DNA of 64,000 bases from Plazaster borealis (taxonomy: Eukaryota; Echinodermata; Asteroidea; Forcipulatida; Labidiasteridae). Positions within the stretch are counted from its first letter, which is position 1; each line of letters starts with the position of its first letter. The stretch spans positions 2,015,001-2,079,000 of the forward strand of contig CM037475.1 of NCBI GenBank assembly GCA_021014325.1, in the 5' to 3' direction. The notes beneath the pieces were generated by a model. That model ran no database searches and was not told the origin of the DNA. It saw only the letters and a list, made by a program, of their open reading frames with translations. Positions 32,940 through 42,908 of the stretch are shown in pieces. The position numbers were made by a program, and so were the translations under genes.

Positions 32940-35370
32940 CTCTCTTTATAAACATTTGATACTTTTTAAAAACGTTTTTAGTTTTATATCTTGTGATCAC
33001 ATCCGATATTACACACTCTGTGAAAGTGGAGACTTGGTTACTGCAGTTAATTTGAAATTGGCTAAGTTTCTGAAAGATAGACTGCTGCAGAAGCTCTGCT
33101 ATACTCGCGTGACGGGAGTTACAACACTCTATAAGCCGAGTACTGTGTTAGGAAAAAGTCAGCACCTGTTTTTCTTTCACATTAACATGAAAAAGGGGGC
33201 TATTAATATACGGCACAAAGGTTAACCGGTCTCAGACCAATCAGTAGGACTTCATATTTTTCAGGACAGGTGCCAATTCTCAGGGCTAACCCTGTCTTTT
33301 CATGTGGAAGGTGCCGGGGGGTATTTCAATCCAAAGAAGGGTCAACAAGCTAAACTGGTAGCTGAAGCCCTTATTGGGAGATGATCTTGCCTTACTATGG
33401 GTGTAACCTTTTGTTCGAGAACTCCCCCATTCAACGTGGCGCGCGTCCAGTCACCAGCTGGGGGGACGTGGCGGTCCAGATGCACGGCCAACAGAAACGA
33501 GGTTTAACTGCAGACGGTAAATTGCCAGGCGGCTTTAAGAGGATTCTAGTTCCGACTTTTGCTTATCATAATAATTCTTTAATATGACAATGGCGTAGTA
33601 TAATTCCCAGCGGTTAATGTCCCATGATGTTTCTATAAGGCCACATAAAACAAAATTGTTGATCGTCCCCGCCCGACCCTACAAAGCCCCCCGACCCCAA
33701 TTTTTAATTTTTTTAATTTTTTTATAATCATAAACAACGGTATTTTTAAATGATCTTTTCAGTCAAATTTGGCTCCCAGATTTTTCAGCTGATATTTTTT
33801 CAAAATCCATAGGTCGGAAATAGATGATTGAAAAAAGATTATTCATGTTGGCAAGACAAGAACAATTCTTCAAATATTTACTTAGGCTGCGTTGTAGTTT
33901 TTTAAAAATGTTTACAGAAAATGTCATTTAGGAGTTGAAAGGGTTAAACAAACATTTAAAAACATCAACATCACTAAAACCCTTTGTTTTATAGTGATTA
34001 TGATGATATCTTTATTCTTTATTTCATATTTTGCCATGTCAAAAAAAAAAAAAAAAAAAAAAAACCCCCCACCCACCCCCACTTCCAATCAAAAAAGGAC
34101 GATCAATAATTGTTTATTTTTATGTGGCCTAAGCTGTGGTACATATCGGTATCAGTTTGACCATGGAGGTAGGATTTTGATCCGGGACTCTTTTTGTTAT
34201 TCTAAGTTGTAAATAGTTGTTTTCTTGTTCTTGTTTTGAACAAACTCGTCGTGCGTGCTTGTGTGTATTGTACAAGAGAAAGTGGGCATTTGACAATTTG
34301 GAATTTTGCCATTATTATATTTTCAGTATCGTTAGGATTTCAATCGAATACTTTGCACGAAGCAACCATGATATACGGAGATTTACTTGTAAATATCTAT
34401 GTTGTTCCATTAACTGTCCATTTTAGAAGAAGCACTTCTTGGAAAAGACAGTACAAAGGTATACTGTGCTTTGTGTTGTGATTCGTATTTGCGATTGTTA
34501 TAGATTTCCTTTGTTTTGATTTTAGGCCTAAGATGGCATTAACAAATCATATTGGTTTGCTTTGTGAAGATGTTATTGTTTTGTTGTATGTTGTTGTTGT
34601 TGTTGTTGTTCGTCTATTATTTTCCCCTTCTTTGTTTGGGTATTTCTGGAGGCAGGTTTGCTGAGGTGGAGGTTGGGGGGGGGGGGTCAGAAGGTGCTCC
34701 ACAAAACTGATTAAAAACCGAACCATCTGAGTCAGAATCGCAAGAGCTTGACAGCTGTCCACTTGTCCTCACACTGTGTAAGATTTCTTTCACCGCTGCT
34801 TTAAAATTCTTGAGAGGGGTCCGTTCTCGACATCGCGGTCATCCCGTGGCCTTATGCTTTTAACGTTGACTGGGCAAGTTATGATTAAGTGTTGGGTGTG
34901 GACAAAGACACCACCCAGCGTCTTTTTCCGCTTTCTTTTATGACCAAAGATATAGACCACAGTATAATCCGTCGTATGTTTTGATGTATAATGGTGCGTT
35001 AACATTAATAGGGGGCATGAAGTAGTCTTCAACGTTGGACAAAAGAATGAACAGCTGAGATAGTCACTGCATACACATGGCTAAACCATATATACCAGCC
35101 AATTTTATAATCAAATATTGAACAGTTGGTACAGTGACGTTATTGCTGTGAAGTTCGAACAGCAATCGACCGTCTTAAAATTTGACTCCAACTCAACTGA
35201 TTTCGAAGAAAGAGTGAACAACACGTCCGACTTCCGGCGAGAGACTTTAACATTTACATAACAGGCGTTTTATGCAGGCCGTACATTTGGTGACGCAAAA
35301 CAATTACTGAATAAAATGAAACAAAATACCCAACAAACAAAAAGAGTAGCCTACCCGTATTTACAGCGCG
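32940..35370. other. No gene supported; low-complexity tracts
   Basis: Frames at 32956-33225 (89 codons) and 33381-33587 (68 codons) are mixed in composition but have no splice sites or recognised motif. An A-run followed by C-rich sequence is at 34039-34080, a (GTT)n tract at 34580-34610 and a G-run at 34674-34686. Confidence 0.35.
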
Positions 35371-35376
35371 TACGTA

Positions 35377-35636
35377 TGGTGGCCCTGAAGGGACATCAAA
35401 TATATATATTTACGTGAATATTTACGTAAATATTCACGGTTTTTGCCCCAATTCGCAAATATGAATATTCACGATTTGTGCCCCAATCGCAAATATTAAT
35501 ATTTGCGATTGGGGCACAAATCGTGAATATTCACGTAAATATTTACGTGAATATTTGCGAATTGGGGCAAAAACCGTGAATATTTACGTAAATATTCACG
35601 TAAATATGTATGTTTGATGTCCCTTCAGGGCCACCA
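35377..35636. mobile_element. Fold-back palindrome, long copy (260 bp)
   Basis: A near-perfect palindrome centred on AATATT at about 35500. Arms run from TGGTGGCCCTGAAGGGACAT through ACGTAAATATTCACG and TTTTTGCCCCAATTCGC to the centre. The arms differ mainly by one 18-bp ACGTAAATATTTACG-type insertion in the right arm. Flanking TACGTA on both sides (35371-35376, 35637-35642) looks like a target-site duplication. It can fold into a single long hairpin; it has no coding capacity. Confidence 0.85.
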
Positions 35637-35644
35637 TACGTACG

Positions 35645-36740
35645 CCTACTCTTGTTCTTAGTGTTACACAAGAAAAGTAAGGTCATAATAGAGTTCACTT
35701 TAAGACTTCACTAATTGCGCTCAAATGACGGAGGTTGTCGTATCCAGACTGTCCACTTTCTTTGTTGCCCAGCGAATGAGACAAAGAAGTGCCAAGGACA
35801 AAGTCCGAGATCTGCGGGCCTTAGCGATGACAGAGTCCAAAATGGTCCCGAGAAAGAACAAAAAACCCACTCTATAAACCCCGTGACCTTTAAGGGAGAC
35901 ACTGTGGTCTGTGAACAAGAAAGACTGATGACGTAGATTCATTGAGTAAAAAGGGTTGATGGATAAGACAATGCGGGCTATTTTGACTTATTGTTTTATC
36001 TTGGGTGTTATTTTTCTTGCGATGTTGAGAACTAGACAAGTTTCATGTGGAGATGACATCTTGGTTTCTGCGTCCAATTCGAAATAATACCAAACCAAGT
36101 CTAGATGGGCTGAACATGGAGGAAAACAGCCTGCTTCTTTTTGATAAGATAAAAAAATCTGTAACCGTTATTGCAATACATACTGAAACACTTGTTGTTT
36201 GCAGTGCGGTACATAAAAAGGATAGCCTATTACATGGTATAAGAACAATAAGCAAACTATATTAAGAATTTAAGAATAGAAACAAAATGGTATAAATTCG
36301 TAAACATCGAGCCTCTACCGGATGGAAAACATTCTAAATTTAAATTTAGGAAGTTATTTTATTCCATTTCAACAATACTGTTGTCCAAACTAAATGTCCC
36401 CCATCCATATACCTCAGTTTGTTTTTAAGCAGCCGAGTACACCAGCCCTTGCTCCACACCCAGCGAATACACAATAAGACTGTTCACCACAAGAAAGTAC
36501 TTCTCTTCCCATATGACGCATATAAGGATATCCCTCCCAAAATAACACACTTAAAAATACATGACTGTCAAAACAAACACGTCCCCCTTCTTCGAATTCT
36601 ATTCCTTCAACCCCCAATGTCTAATGAAAGAGCTGTAGCCCGAAAAAAACCCCTACGATCCAAAAATACACCTCATCTGAACCGAATCGACTCACTAAAT
36701 ATTATTAATATCCATGCAGCACATCCACGTTATTAATAAC
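35645..36740. other. No gene supported
   Basis: Overlapping frames on both strands at 35711-35942 and 36043-36265 lack motifs and splice support. Confidence 0.3.
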
Positions 36741-37000
36741 AGCTTATTATAGGATACAAGGCTTTGCTACGTACGTCTGTGACATCACTCCACGGGGGAA
36801 AAACAGAGAAACATCCCCCCGTATGTAAAGTTAGCCAATCGCCCTATCGCTTGTTTCGCCGTATAGCGTGTGCGCATGCAGCGAATCCCGCGGCTAAAAA
36901 TAGCCCTCATTGATCGCAGTCGAACCGTGTGCGAGGCGAGCTGGACGGAAAACACAACCGCGGTGTGTGCTGACGTCAGTAAGGGGGTACAGCAATCGTG
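36740..37000. promoter_or_regulatory. CpG-rich regulatory-type segment
   Basis: CpG and GC rise here. A perfect MEF2-type site CTAAAAATAG lies at 36894-36903 and a CRE palindrome TGACGTCA at 36971-36978. The frame 36870-37202 crosses it but resembles nothing known. It could be an enhancer or upstream promoter; the nearest recognised gene is TOB, about 9 kb downstream. Confidence 0.35.
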
Positions 37001-37725
37001 TTACCGTGCACGTTGGCACTCGGCGATTACGCACTCGTCTTGTTTTTCAAGGCAGGATGAAATTGAAAACAACCTTGTTTTCTTGCCAGTGCAGCTCTCT
37101 TTACCCTCTCTATCGCTCTCTTTCTTGCCGCAGGTTCTCGCCATATCCGCTCAGGATCCTCAGTCGGTAAATGCCAGTGATGTCAATGACTTTTCCCTGT
37201 AGTGTACGAGCAACAAAATAAATACATTCTTGTTTTGTTGACACTATCGACCGGAAGGACGAACATGTTTGCCTCGTCTGATTCTGTTCGTATACATAAA
37301 TACATATCATTCATGGTTTAAAATGATAGGCCAAACGGAAATTTTATCTAAATATAATGAAATGAAACACGAACAGTTTGAATAACTTAAAATATATATA
37401 AAAATATATATATTTATGTAGGCCCCTACTAGCCGTAAGCTTTTAACTTATTGGTTGAATATTTAACCCAAATCAGTACAGGGGACTTTGACATGATCAA
37501 ACATATACATGTCGGAATACACATGATGAGGGACGTCCCTTTCCTATCACCAGACAGTCATTAATTCACAACATGCTTGTGATTCTGCTGATAACTATGA
37601 TTTATTGACTAATTAAGTCAGATTGATCCAGGAACATTAATTTCATGTGTGTCGGGGGAAGTGTGATACAATCTCAGGCACGTCGCATTGAAAACACATT
37701 AAGAACATGAACAACAATAGTGAAG
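37000..37725. other. No gene seen
   Basis: Includes an AT-palindromic tract at 37393-37415 and nothing else supported. Confidence 0.35.
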
Positions 37726-37764
37726 TTAAGTCATGGCAAGAAACTTGTCTACAGGCGAACTTAA
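37726..37764 (+). repeat. 39-bp direct repeat, left copy
   Basis: TTAAGTCATGGCAAGAAACT and TGTCTACAGGCGAACTTAA. The same bases recur at 38480-38518. Both copies start and end with TTAA and flank the A-B element pair. Confidence 0.8.
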
Positions 37765-38138
37765 AGGTATCGTACACGTTTGGTAATGACTCAAAACATA
37801 TATTAGCATAACAACTTACTTGGTAAAAAGCAACGGAGAGCTGTTGATAGTATAAAACATTGTAGGAAACGACTCCCTTTGAAGTAACGTAGTTTTTGAG
37901 AAGAGGTAATTTCTCACTAAAATAATAAAAACTTCTTGCAAGAAGTTTTTATTCATATCTGAAAGCACACACATAATTTTGTACAACAAGAGTGGTTTTT
38001 CTTTCATCATTTTCTTGCAACTTCAATGACCAATTGAGCCCAAATTTTCACAGGCTTGTTATTTTATGCATAGCCTATGTTGGGACACACCAAGTGAGAA
38101 CACTGGTCTTTGACAATTTCCAAACGTGTTCAGTGCCT
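37765..38138 (-). mobile_element. TTAA element, family A copy 8
   Basis: TTAA 37761-37764; the right TTAA (38139-38142) is shared with the family B element that follows. Confidence 0.85.
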
Positions 38139-38142
38139 TTAA

Positions 38143-38479
38143 AGGTATTGTACACTTTTGGTAACAGCTCAAAATCAGTGTCCACATTTTGTGTGATACA
38201 ACATATGCATGAACAAACAAACCTGTGAAAGTTTGAGCTCAATTGGTCATCGAGGTCACGAGAAAAATAGTGAAAAGAGACCTTATGTGTTTTCTGTTTT
38301 TTCAAATTATCGCGCGTGATAAACACTATTGTTTTACTCATTTCTCAGAAACGATAGATGATTTTTGGCAGAAATATTTTAAGAAACCCTTTCTACCATT
38401 ACTTACTTTAAATCATGTAAGTTATGTGTGAATCTGTGAACATTGTGTTTTTCGATCTTACCAATAGTGTACAGGGCCT
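38143..38479 (-). mobile_element. TTAA element, family B copy 2
   Basis: Full-length and inverted relative to copy 1. TTAA 38139-38142 and 38480-38483. Contains ATTATCGCGCGTGATAA near the middle. Confidence 0.85.
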
Positions 38480-38518
38480 TTAAGTCATGGCAAGAAACTT
38501 GTCTACAGGCGAACTTAA
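38480..38518 (+). repeat. 39-bp direct repeat, right copy
   Basis: Exact repeat by eye of 37726-37764. After it the sequence is AAGGTGTTCACC, not family A, so the repeat is not simply part of an A element. Confidence 0.8.
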
Positions 38519-38604
38519 AGGTGTTCACCATAACGGTTTCGTGAAAAAGTAACTACATTCCAATCTTCTCGTTTTCAACAAACTACAGCCAACCTATACA
38601 TTAA

Positions 38605-38908
38605 AGGCCCTATACACTATTGGTAAGATCGAAAACCACAAATGTTTACAGATTCACACATAACTTACATGATTTAAAGTAAGTAATGGTAGAAAGGGTT
38701 CCTTAAAATATTTCTGCCTAAAATGATATCGCTTCTGAGAAATGAGTAAAACAATAGTTTTTATCACACATGATAAAAACTTGATGTTTGAAAAAACAGA
38801 AAACACATAAGGTCTCTTTTAACTATTTTCTCGTGACCTCGATGACCAATTGAGCTCAAACTTTCACAGGTTTGTTTGTTCATGCATATGTTGAATCACA
38901 CGAAATTA
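38605..38908 (+). mobile_element. TTAA element, family B copy 3, truncated
   Basis: Left TTAA 38601-38604. The copy breaks off after GTTGAATCACAC, so the right terminus is missing. The unrelated 39020-39175 SINE-like sequence lies just beyond. Confidence 0.75.
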
Positions 38909-39019
38909 TGCCCCTACTATTATACAATAGGTGTAAACTGCAATAAGGAACTGAGTAAAATGGAGACAACGGGACCCAGCTATATCAAGTTTACCCAAAG
39001 TAAAGTTCTAGCAGTAACA

Positions 39020-39175
39020 GAACATGGGTTCGAAACTTGTCCTTTCCGATCCTGCCTCGTGTCCTCGAGCAAGACACTTCACAACATTTTGTGTTATCCT
39101 TTCGGGATGAGACGTACATGCCACAGTATGTACCGTGTCAATAAGGGCGAGTGGTGCACGTGACATACCCAATCA
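39020..39175 (+). mobile_element. SINE-like element
   Basis: A B-box-like GGTTCGAAACTTG at 39028, followed by CGAGCAAGACACTTCACAAC and a body with CTTTCGGGATGAGACGTACA and GTCAATAAGGGCGAG. The GAGCAAGACACTT phrase is shared with the SINE at 57954-58237, but the bodies differ, as in modular SINEs. Confidence 0.5.
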
Positions 39176-39185
39176 ACACTAATTG

Positions 39186-39618
39186 TATAGACCCATTGCA
39201 TATGACGTCACACTCTCAAAAAAGAGGCAGATCTTTGGACGATAGCTGTTCTCTGTGCGTAAAAACGTGCGCGTGACCTCAGCGTATCTGTAGCGTTTCG
39301 CGTTTTGCAAGGGGGATATATTGATTTCTATAGACCCCGGAACGCGCCTCCGAACAATGCGCGGCATTTTTGGTGGCAAAACTCTCTTTTGTGCATGTTT
39401 GTATACGAATTTGACACCCAAAATGACACCCAGGATAGGCGCATGTGAGTAAGCTGCGCGTTGTGCAATGGGTCTATAGATCCTCCTTGCATAACGCGAA
39501 ACGCTACAGGTACGCTGAGGTCGCGCGCACGTTTTTACGCACAGAGAACAGCTATCGTCCAATGATCTGCCTCCTTGTTGAGAGTGTGACGTATGTGACA
39601 TATGCAACGGGTCTATAG
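39186..39618. repeat. Large imperfect inverted repeat (433 bp)
   Basis: Left arm 39186-39320 and right arm 39481-39618 are complementary over about 130 bp, with words TATAGACCCATTGCATATGA / CATATGCAACGGGTCTATA and GTAGCGTTTCGCGTTTTGCA / TGCATAACGCGAAACGCTAC. The 160-bp interior has its own matching ends (CTATAGACC…GGTCTATAG), so one fold-back element may sit inside another. The 158-codon - strand frame across it is an artefact. Confidence 0.75.
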
Positions 39619-39797
39619 TGGGACAGTTGATAATATCCAGTGGTTCAGAAAACATTTCTCCAGTCTATTGTTATACCTTTTACGTGTGCAGTTGCGATTG
39701 ACATAAGTAGATTTAAGTGTAAAACTCATTCTGAATCTCAGAATAACTGCAACAAATATGTTTCCCAATCTAATGAATGCAATTTCAATCAACTCAC

Positions 39798-40021
39798 CTC
39801 CAATATCAATCCATAATCATTTCCGATCGACACAGCCTGGATATGACGACACACGAACAGTTGGCCCATTTTGTTATTAAAATATGAAAGTAAAATCATT
39901 AAGCATTGTGTGGCAAGGCCATAAAAGGTCCCGTCCACAGCAGTGATTGCATTACTAAATTGGTATTCAATTTGATTATGGAAAAAGGAGGTTAAACCTA
40001 TGCATGTATGAGGAACTGAAT
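39798..40021 (-). CDS. Possible internal exon of unknown gene
   Basis: On the - strand an acceptor (CTTTCTTTGCCATCC…TTCCCAG, AG at 40023-40022) and a strong donor GAG|GTGAGT (GT at 39797-39796) bound 224 bases that are open for 74 codons. They include NAITAVDGTFYGLATQCLMI and QLFVCRHIQAVSIGNDYGLI. The exon enters in phase 2 and leaves in phase 0. The composition looks protein-like. The family is not recognised and no partner exon was found. It could be a chance frame, or an exon of a gene running leftward. A longer frame continues 5' to 40145 through the acceptor. Confidence 0.3.
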
Positions 40022-40153
40022 CTGGGAACGAAATGGATGGCAAAGAAAGAGGGGTACGCTTATGGGCGGAGCAAGAATGCGAAAAGAGGGGTACTTCCTG
40101 AGCCACATATACGAACAATGATAGGCGGCTATAACACTCAAACATAGATCCTT

Positions 40154-40430
40154 GTCACTTGAATTTCGTTTACAATAAACACAATAGACAAGGAAGCTTG
40201 CCCACCCCCACACTATACAAACAAAAATAAAAACTTCTAAACAACCTGGACAACTCCATGTAAACACAGACCTTGTCCGCGATGACACGATGAGAGTCCA
40301 ATAATTATCCGCATTGGACTCCTATATTAAATTTTGGAGCGTCGCTGCGGTTTACATGAAAAAAACCCCAAAGGATGACACGAGACGCGTGTTCCACCAA
40401 TCAAATGACAAGTATAGTGTGTGTATAACA
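40154..40430. repeat. Two-copy 300-bp repeat, copy 2
   Basis: Aligned with 1331-1640. The block ACGCGTGTTCCACCAATCAA at its right end is identical in both; the interior is diverged. Confidence 0.6.
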
Positions 40431-40522
40431 ACAAATATTGACTTCGTTTGTATACTCGTGCTAATGGTTAAAACTATACAACTCCTGAGGTGATCCTTCT
40501 GTGCATATTAATTTCCCATTAA

Positions 40523-40892
40523 AGGCACTGAACACGTTTGGAAATTGTCAAAGACCAGTGTTCTCACTTGGTATATCCCAACATATGCATAAAATAACAA
40601 GCCTGTGACAATTTGGGCTCAATTGGTCATCGAAGTTGGAAGAAAATTATGACAGAAAAAAACACCCTTGTCGTACAAGTTTGTGTGCTTTCAGATAGGA
40701 ATAAAAACTTCTTGCAAGAAGTTTTTATTTTTTTAGTGAGAAATTACCTCTTTCTCAAAAACTACGTTATAACTTTCGAGGGAGTCGTTTCCTACAATGT
40801 TTTATACTATCAACAGCTCTCCGTTGCTTGTTACCAAGTAAGTTGTTATGCTAATATTTGTTTTGAGTCATTTCCAAACGTGTACAGTACCT
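40523..40892 (+). mobile_element. TTAA element, family A copy 9
   Basis: TTAA 40519-40522 and 40893-40896. The 117-codon frame 40613-40966 reads through the element and is not a gene. Confidence 0.85.
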
Positions 40893-40898
40893 TTAAGC

Positions 40899-41143
40899 GA
40901 AATTTGGCAAAAAGTGTTGATTCTGAATTTTTAAGCGTGGTGTATCCTCACCAACATAAGGTATGATTTTATCTTAAACAGGCTAGCTTTAGCGATGCAG
41001 TATTGCACTTGAATCTTTAGAAGTACACCTTTGATCATGGTGCCGCCATTCAGCAACGCAACCAAACCACGTCTGGATGAGCAACCAGTCTGGTTCCGTT
41101 TTACTGAGGAGTAGTCTGTGTATTATTGTAATGGCATATGGGA
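40899..41143 (+). repeat. Duplicated block, copy 2 (with 28566-28885)
   Basis: Begins directly after family A copy 9 and ends directly at the truncated family A copy 10. Lacks two segments present in the other copy. Confidence 0.75.
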
Positions 41144-41393
41144 CAAGAAAATGATGAAAGAAAAAACACTCTTGTTGTACAAATTTGTGTGCTTTCAGAT
41201 AGGAATAACAACTTCTTGTAAGAAGTTTTTATTATTTTGGTGAGAAATTACCTCTTTCTCAAAAACTACGTTACTTCAGAGGGAGTCGTTTCTTACAATG
41301 TTTTATACTATCAACAGCTCTCCGTTGCTGGTTACCAAGTAAGTTGTTATGCTAATATTTGTTTTGAGTCATTACCAAACGTGTACGATACCT
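41144..41393 (+). mobile_element. TTAA element, family A copy 10, 5'-truncated
   Basis: Starts abruptly inside the element at CAAGAAAATGATGAAAG; the right terminus and TTAA (41394-41397) are intact. Confidence 0.75.
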
Positions 41394-41399
41394 TTAACT

Positions 41400-42115
41400 T
41401 CGCCTCAAGAAAATAGAACGCTCCGAGGACCACCCATAGGGGTTTCGAATAGTTTAGCATTCGAAGCAGTCAAACTTTGTAGGGCCTATATATACTGCTT
41501 GTATCGTTAGTTCTTATGGTCACGTTCAAAATGTTCTCCTTTGTTATCCTGGTGTAGTTACTTTATGTCCCTTCGATTTGTCCCATGATTTCATCTTCTT
41601 GGCCCTATTTGGTCATCTCCCCAATCCAGATGAGGCAATTAAGTGGACCATACAGCGGCCCCTGCTCGACTCAAGCAGTGACGACGGGACTCTACGGTTA
41701 GAATGACAAATTAACTTACAAGGAACAGCATCGAAAATTGGTCAACGTTAGCTAGCTATATAGAGACATGGCGAAAGGTTTGCGACTTGATGGCCAACAA
41801 GGTTTGGCATTCATGTATTTATCCGAGTTTTTCTTGAAAGAAAATATTGAGATGTTATGTAAACTGACGCCCTCCCCGGTGTTTTATTAAACTGTAGGCC
41901 TACTGTCAATAACAATATGTTCGAATCAGAGACAATTCGGATGGGTAACCAACATAAACACTGAAGCAGAAATATTTATTTTAATAGACACAGTTGTAGC
42001 GAGGAGTTGTTCTCGGGGGCAATACCTACAAGGAGACATCCTAAAATGTTGCGTGGATAAAAGGTTAAGTCATCAATAGTCAATCAATTATTTCCCCCCA
42101 AACCCATCTCATTCA
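41400..42115. other. No gene seen; upstream of TOB
   Basis: Nothing is supported. A TATA-like GGATAAAAGG lies at 42056-42065. Confidence 0.35.
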
Positions 42116-42908
42116 TAAATAGTTCCCACCTTTGTTCCCCCGACAGTCCGCGATCCCAAACCCAGCCTCATCCCAGCGGCACGTGCGATTCGCGAGCCTA
42201 AAATTAGCATACTTAACGTCCACGAAAGAGTCCACGCTTTTTATTTTTTTGTCATGCCGTGGACCACGAGCCGCGCCGCCGAGCACGTTGTGAGTCGTGT
42301 GGGCCGCCGGCCTGCAACCCTAAACTTGCATACACAACAATCACACCGAGCTGAAAATACCGACTACTGACGTCAGCAAAACAAGATAATTGTCAAATTA
42401 TGCTTCCGCTCCGGGCAGCCAATCGTAGCCGGTGTACTTTACTTCCTATCGTACATATTCATGACCTTTCAGCTGGTCTTATTAATCCGCCGAAGTACTT
42501 CCAGTCGACAATGTGTGTAGGTTTTTTTGCTGAGCCTCTTTGTTACCAGTTCCACGCTGTAATCTTTTCCGGTGTCGCGTGCCTCAAATGAAAACATATC
42601 TCGTATTAATTGCTGATAAAAAAGGAAAAAAACCTATCGTCCAGATGGTGTACACACAAACACACTCAACACACAATTAACATAAACTAGTTCCGTCAAT
42701 GGTCGGGAGACGGTGAATAAAAACGAGAGATTTTTCCAGCAGGTGACATTCGATAGTGTGGACGTCAGCGAGGTGTAACTACGCACGTAGGAACTCCTTG
42801 GATAGGAATTAACACAAACACGCGGTCTATCGTATAGTGCCATTCCAGCATCTGTTCCAACATCTATTCAAATCTCTCTGGAAGTGGTCTCGGAAACGTA
42901 CACAAAAA
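42116..42908 (+). promoter_or_regulatory. Candidate TOB promoter and non-coding exon 1
   Basis: The most CpG-rich stretch of the window. It contains CACGTG (42180-42185), a GCCGCGCCGCCGAGCACG block near 42271 and a CRE palindrome TGACGTCA at 42368-42375. A good splice donor AAAAA|GTGAGTATTT (GT 42909-42910) ends the region. Vertebrate TOB genes have a non-coding first exon and the whole coding region in one later exon, so exon 1 would end at 42908 and splice to 46121 across a 3.2-kb intron. The start site was not located. CREB-type control is an inference from the motif. Confidence 0.45.

Noticed and set aside
39179..39655. 158-codon - strand frame
   Set aside because: It covers both arms of a large inverted repeat; its sequence is set by the fold-back structure and resembles no protein.
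20295..41000. Recurring frames of the type MQENDERKNTLVVQICVLSD in many places
   Set aside because: They are the same part of family A elements translated; the elements have frameshifts between copies and no selection on the frame is apparent.
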